The notes beneath the pieces are model-generated. The model was not told the origin of the DNA and made no database searches. It was given only the letters and a program-made list of their open reading frames with translations. From a bacterium (lineage in GTDB: Bacteria; Ratteibacteria; UBA8468; B48-G9; JAFGKM01), in assembly GCA_026416755.1 (NCBI GenBank), contig JAOAEP010000064.1, forward strand, positions 1 through 6,978: a stretch of 6,978 nt of DNA, read 5' to 3'. Below, piece by piece: positions 5,732 through 6,978 of the stretch. Positions within the stretch are counted from its first letter, which is position 1, and every line of letters begins with the position of its first letter. The position numbers were made by a program, and so were the translations under genes.

Positions 5732-6978
5732 TTATTTATAAATTAACCACAAAAGTAAAGTTGCTCCACTAACTGATACTATACTGAAAGGAAATCCAAT
5801 TTTAATAAAATCAAAAAATCTAACTTTATAACCATTTTTTTTAAGAATCCCTACAGTAATAACATTACAACTTGCCCCAATTGGAGTGATGTTACCTCCA
5901 ACACACGTTCCTATTAGAAGACCGAAAAGAAATATATATGGATTTGTTCCCATTTTTTCGCACAAAATTTTTATTCCTGAAATCATAGCCATTGTATAAG
6001 GAATATTGTCAACAAATGCAGAAATAAATACACTTATCCAGACAATCATTAAATAAATCATAAATTCACTTTTACCTGTTTTTAATAGGAAATTTGCAAT
6101 ATCCTCAATAAATCCCACTTTCTTTAAAGCCCCTACAAGTATAAAAATCCCAATTAGTAAAAAGAAACTTTCCCAATCAATCTCTTTTATATTTATTTTT
6201 TCTGCCTTTTTAATTAACAGCCATAAAATTCCAACAAAACCAGAAAAAAGACAGATAACTGCAGGAAAATATGAGAAACTCTCATGATAAAAAGAACTGA
6301 TAGCAAGAGAAATTATTGTTAAAATCAATAAAATCGTTGGGAAATATGAGTTTATTTTGTATTTTTTATCAAAATCCTGATGAATCTCTTTCTCTTTTTT
6401 AAAGAATAAATAAAGAATAAATAAACTTAAAATTGCTCCAAATTCCACAAAAAAGAAAATACCTGGTTTACCATTTAAAGTTCCCAATTTATAGCCTGCC
6501 ATATAAAAAAAATCATTAAAATTTAAATTTGTTTCCATTGCTAAAATTATACTAGGACTATCTCCAACCATTGTTGCACATCCTTGTAAATTAGAACTTG
6601 CTGCCATACCAACAAAAAGAGGAACTGGATTTATTTTATATTTTTTTGTAAATTCAAGAGCAACTGGAGCCATAATTAAAATTGTTGCAACATTTTCAAC
6701 AAAAGCAGAAATTAATCCGGTAATAGCACAAATCAATAAAAAAACTATACCTGTTGGATATTTCTTCTCAACTATTCTATCAACCAGATGGGAAGGTATT
6801 CCAGAATAAGCAAATAGATAAGATAAAATACTTGTGCCTATGAACACCCCAAGAACATTATAATTGATAAATCTGAAAATTTCATGGGGATTAACTATAT
6901 TTAAAAAAATAATCAAACAATCCGCTCCTATAACAAAAAAAATTCCTTTTTCTCTTTTTACAACAACTCCAATATAAG
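5732..6978 (-). CDS. ArsB/NhaD-family membrane transporter (5' end outside window)
   Basis: The visible 414 residues are an ion-transporter-superfamily (ArsB/NhaD/SLC13-like) permease with roughly ten or eleven hydrophobic segments. It shows two homologous halves. The first carries FVENVAT (visible residues 92-98) and SNLQGCATMVGDSPSI (128-143). The second carries FVDNIPYT (321-328) and GGNITPIGASCNVI (360-373). These paired helix-break motifs form the ion and substrate site in this superfamily. A charged loop (about 195-210) separates the halves. The TTG at 6916 is not the start: the frame stays open through the right edge, adding at least 20 residues including hydrophobic GIFFVIGADC, so the gene is truncated by the window. 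Substrate is undetermined; arsenite, Na+/H+ antiport or an organic anion are all possible, and no arsR, arsC or arsA lies nearby. It ends just before the promoter at 5698-5725, with no clear terminator between, so some read-through into the next genes is possible. Confidence 0.87.
   Translation of the reverse strand, partial: YIGVVVKREKGIFFVIGADCLIIFLNIVNPHEIFRFINYNVLGVFIGTSILSYLFAYSGIPSHLVDRIVEKKYPTGIVFLLICAITGLISAFVENVATILIMAPVALEFTKKYKINPVPLFVGMAASSNLQGCATMVGDSPSIILAMETNLNFNDFFYMAGYKLGTLNGKPGIFFFVEFGAILSLFILYLFFKKEKEIHQDFDKKYKINSYFPTILLILTIISLAISSFYHESFSYFPAVICLFSGFVGILWLLIKKAEKINIKEIDWESFFLLIGIFILVGALKKVGFIEDIANFLLKTGKSEFMIYLMIVWISVFISAFVDNIPYTMAMISGIKILCEKMGTNPYIFLFGLLIGTCVGGNITPIGASCNVITVGILKKNGYKVRFFDFIKIGFPFSIVSVSGATLLLWLIYK

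Noticed and set aside
6914..6916. TTG at 6916 as the start of the transporter gene
   Set aside because: The frame is open without a stop to the window edge and encodes more hydrophobic sequence, so the gene is cut by the window and does not begin at this TTG.
1..6978. Mobile element, CRISPR array, toxin-antitoxin or phage-defence system
   Set aside because: No spaced direct repeats, inverted-repeat ends, transposase or integrase motifs, or unexplained gene-sized gaps were found. The tRNA has housekeeping genes on both sides and no repeat of its 3' end was noticed, so it does not look like an occupied integration site.

Overview
The window is a compact, AT-rich (about 30% GC by eye) stretch of bacterial chromosome. 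Every real gene lies on the minus strand, so transcription runs from high to low coordinates. Almost all of it is coding, and the longest gap between genes is 56 bases. The housekeeping set (IspE of the MEP isoprenoid pathway, GrpE, signal peptidase I, TsaB, GlmU, SpoVG, tRNA-Gln) marks it as bacterial. A uroporphyrinogen-decarboxylase-like protein of the divergent kind common in Planctomycetota, Lentisphaerota and Omnitrophota-like candidate phyla, together with the composition, suggests an uncultured candidate-phylum lineage. That placement is inference and the phylum cannot be fixed from this window.

In order of transcription: (1) the 3' part of an ArsB/NhaD-type (ion transporter superfamily) membrane carrier, 6978-5732, whose true start lies beyond the window; (2) a 56-base gap holding a near-consensus sigma-70 promoter (TTGACT, 16-base spacer, TATAAT) and a good Shine-Dalgarno; (3) a tight seven-gene cluster: UroD-like protein, tsaB, a GT4 glycosyltransferase, lepB, grpE, ispE, spoVG; (4) tRNA-Gln(UUG); (5) the start of glmU, which runs off the left edge.

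The cluster looks like one operon. Gaps or overlaps between its coding genes are +2, -11, +15, -4, -32 and +19 bases, and only its first gene and spoVG have a strong Shine-Dalgarno. It mixes tRNA modification (TsaB), protein export (LepB), chaperone nucleotide exchange (GrpE), isoprenoid and cell-envelope precursor synthesis (IspE, GlmU), an envelope-type glycosyltransferase and the nucleic-acid-binding regulator SpoVG. The ispE...spoVG-glmU order echoes the Bacillus locus ispE-purR-yabJ-spoVG-glmU.

The most unusual item is SpoVG, which carries an inserted four-cysteine zinc ribbon in the loop between its two most conserved blocks. Second is the tRNA-Gln/glmU junction: the glmU ATG lies only 11 bases after the mature tRNA 3' end, so tRNA processing should leave an almost leaderless glmU message. 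I saw no mobile element, CRISPR array or defence system.
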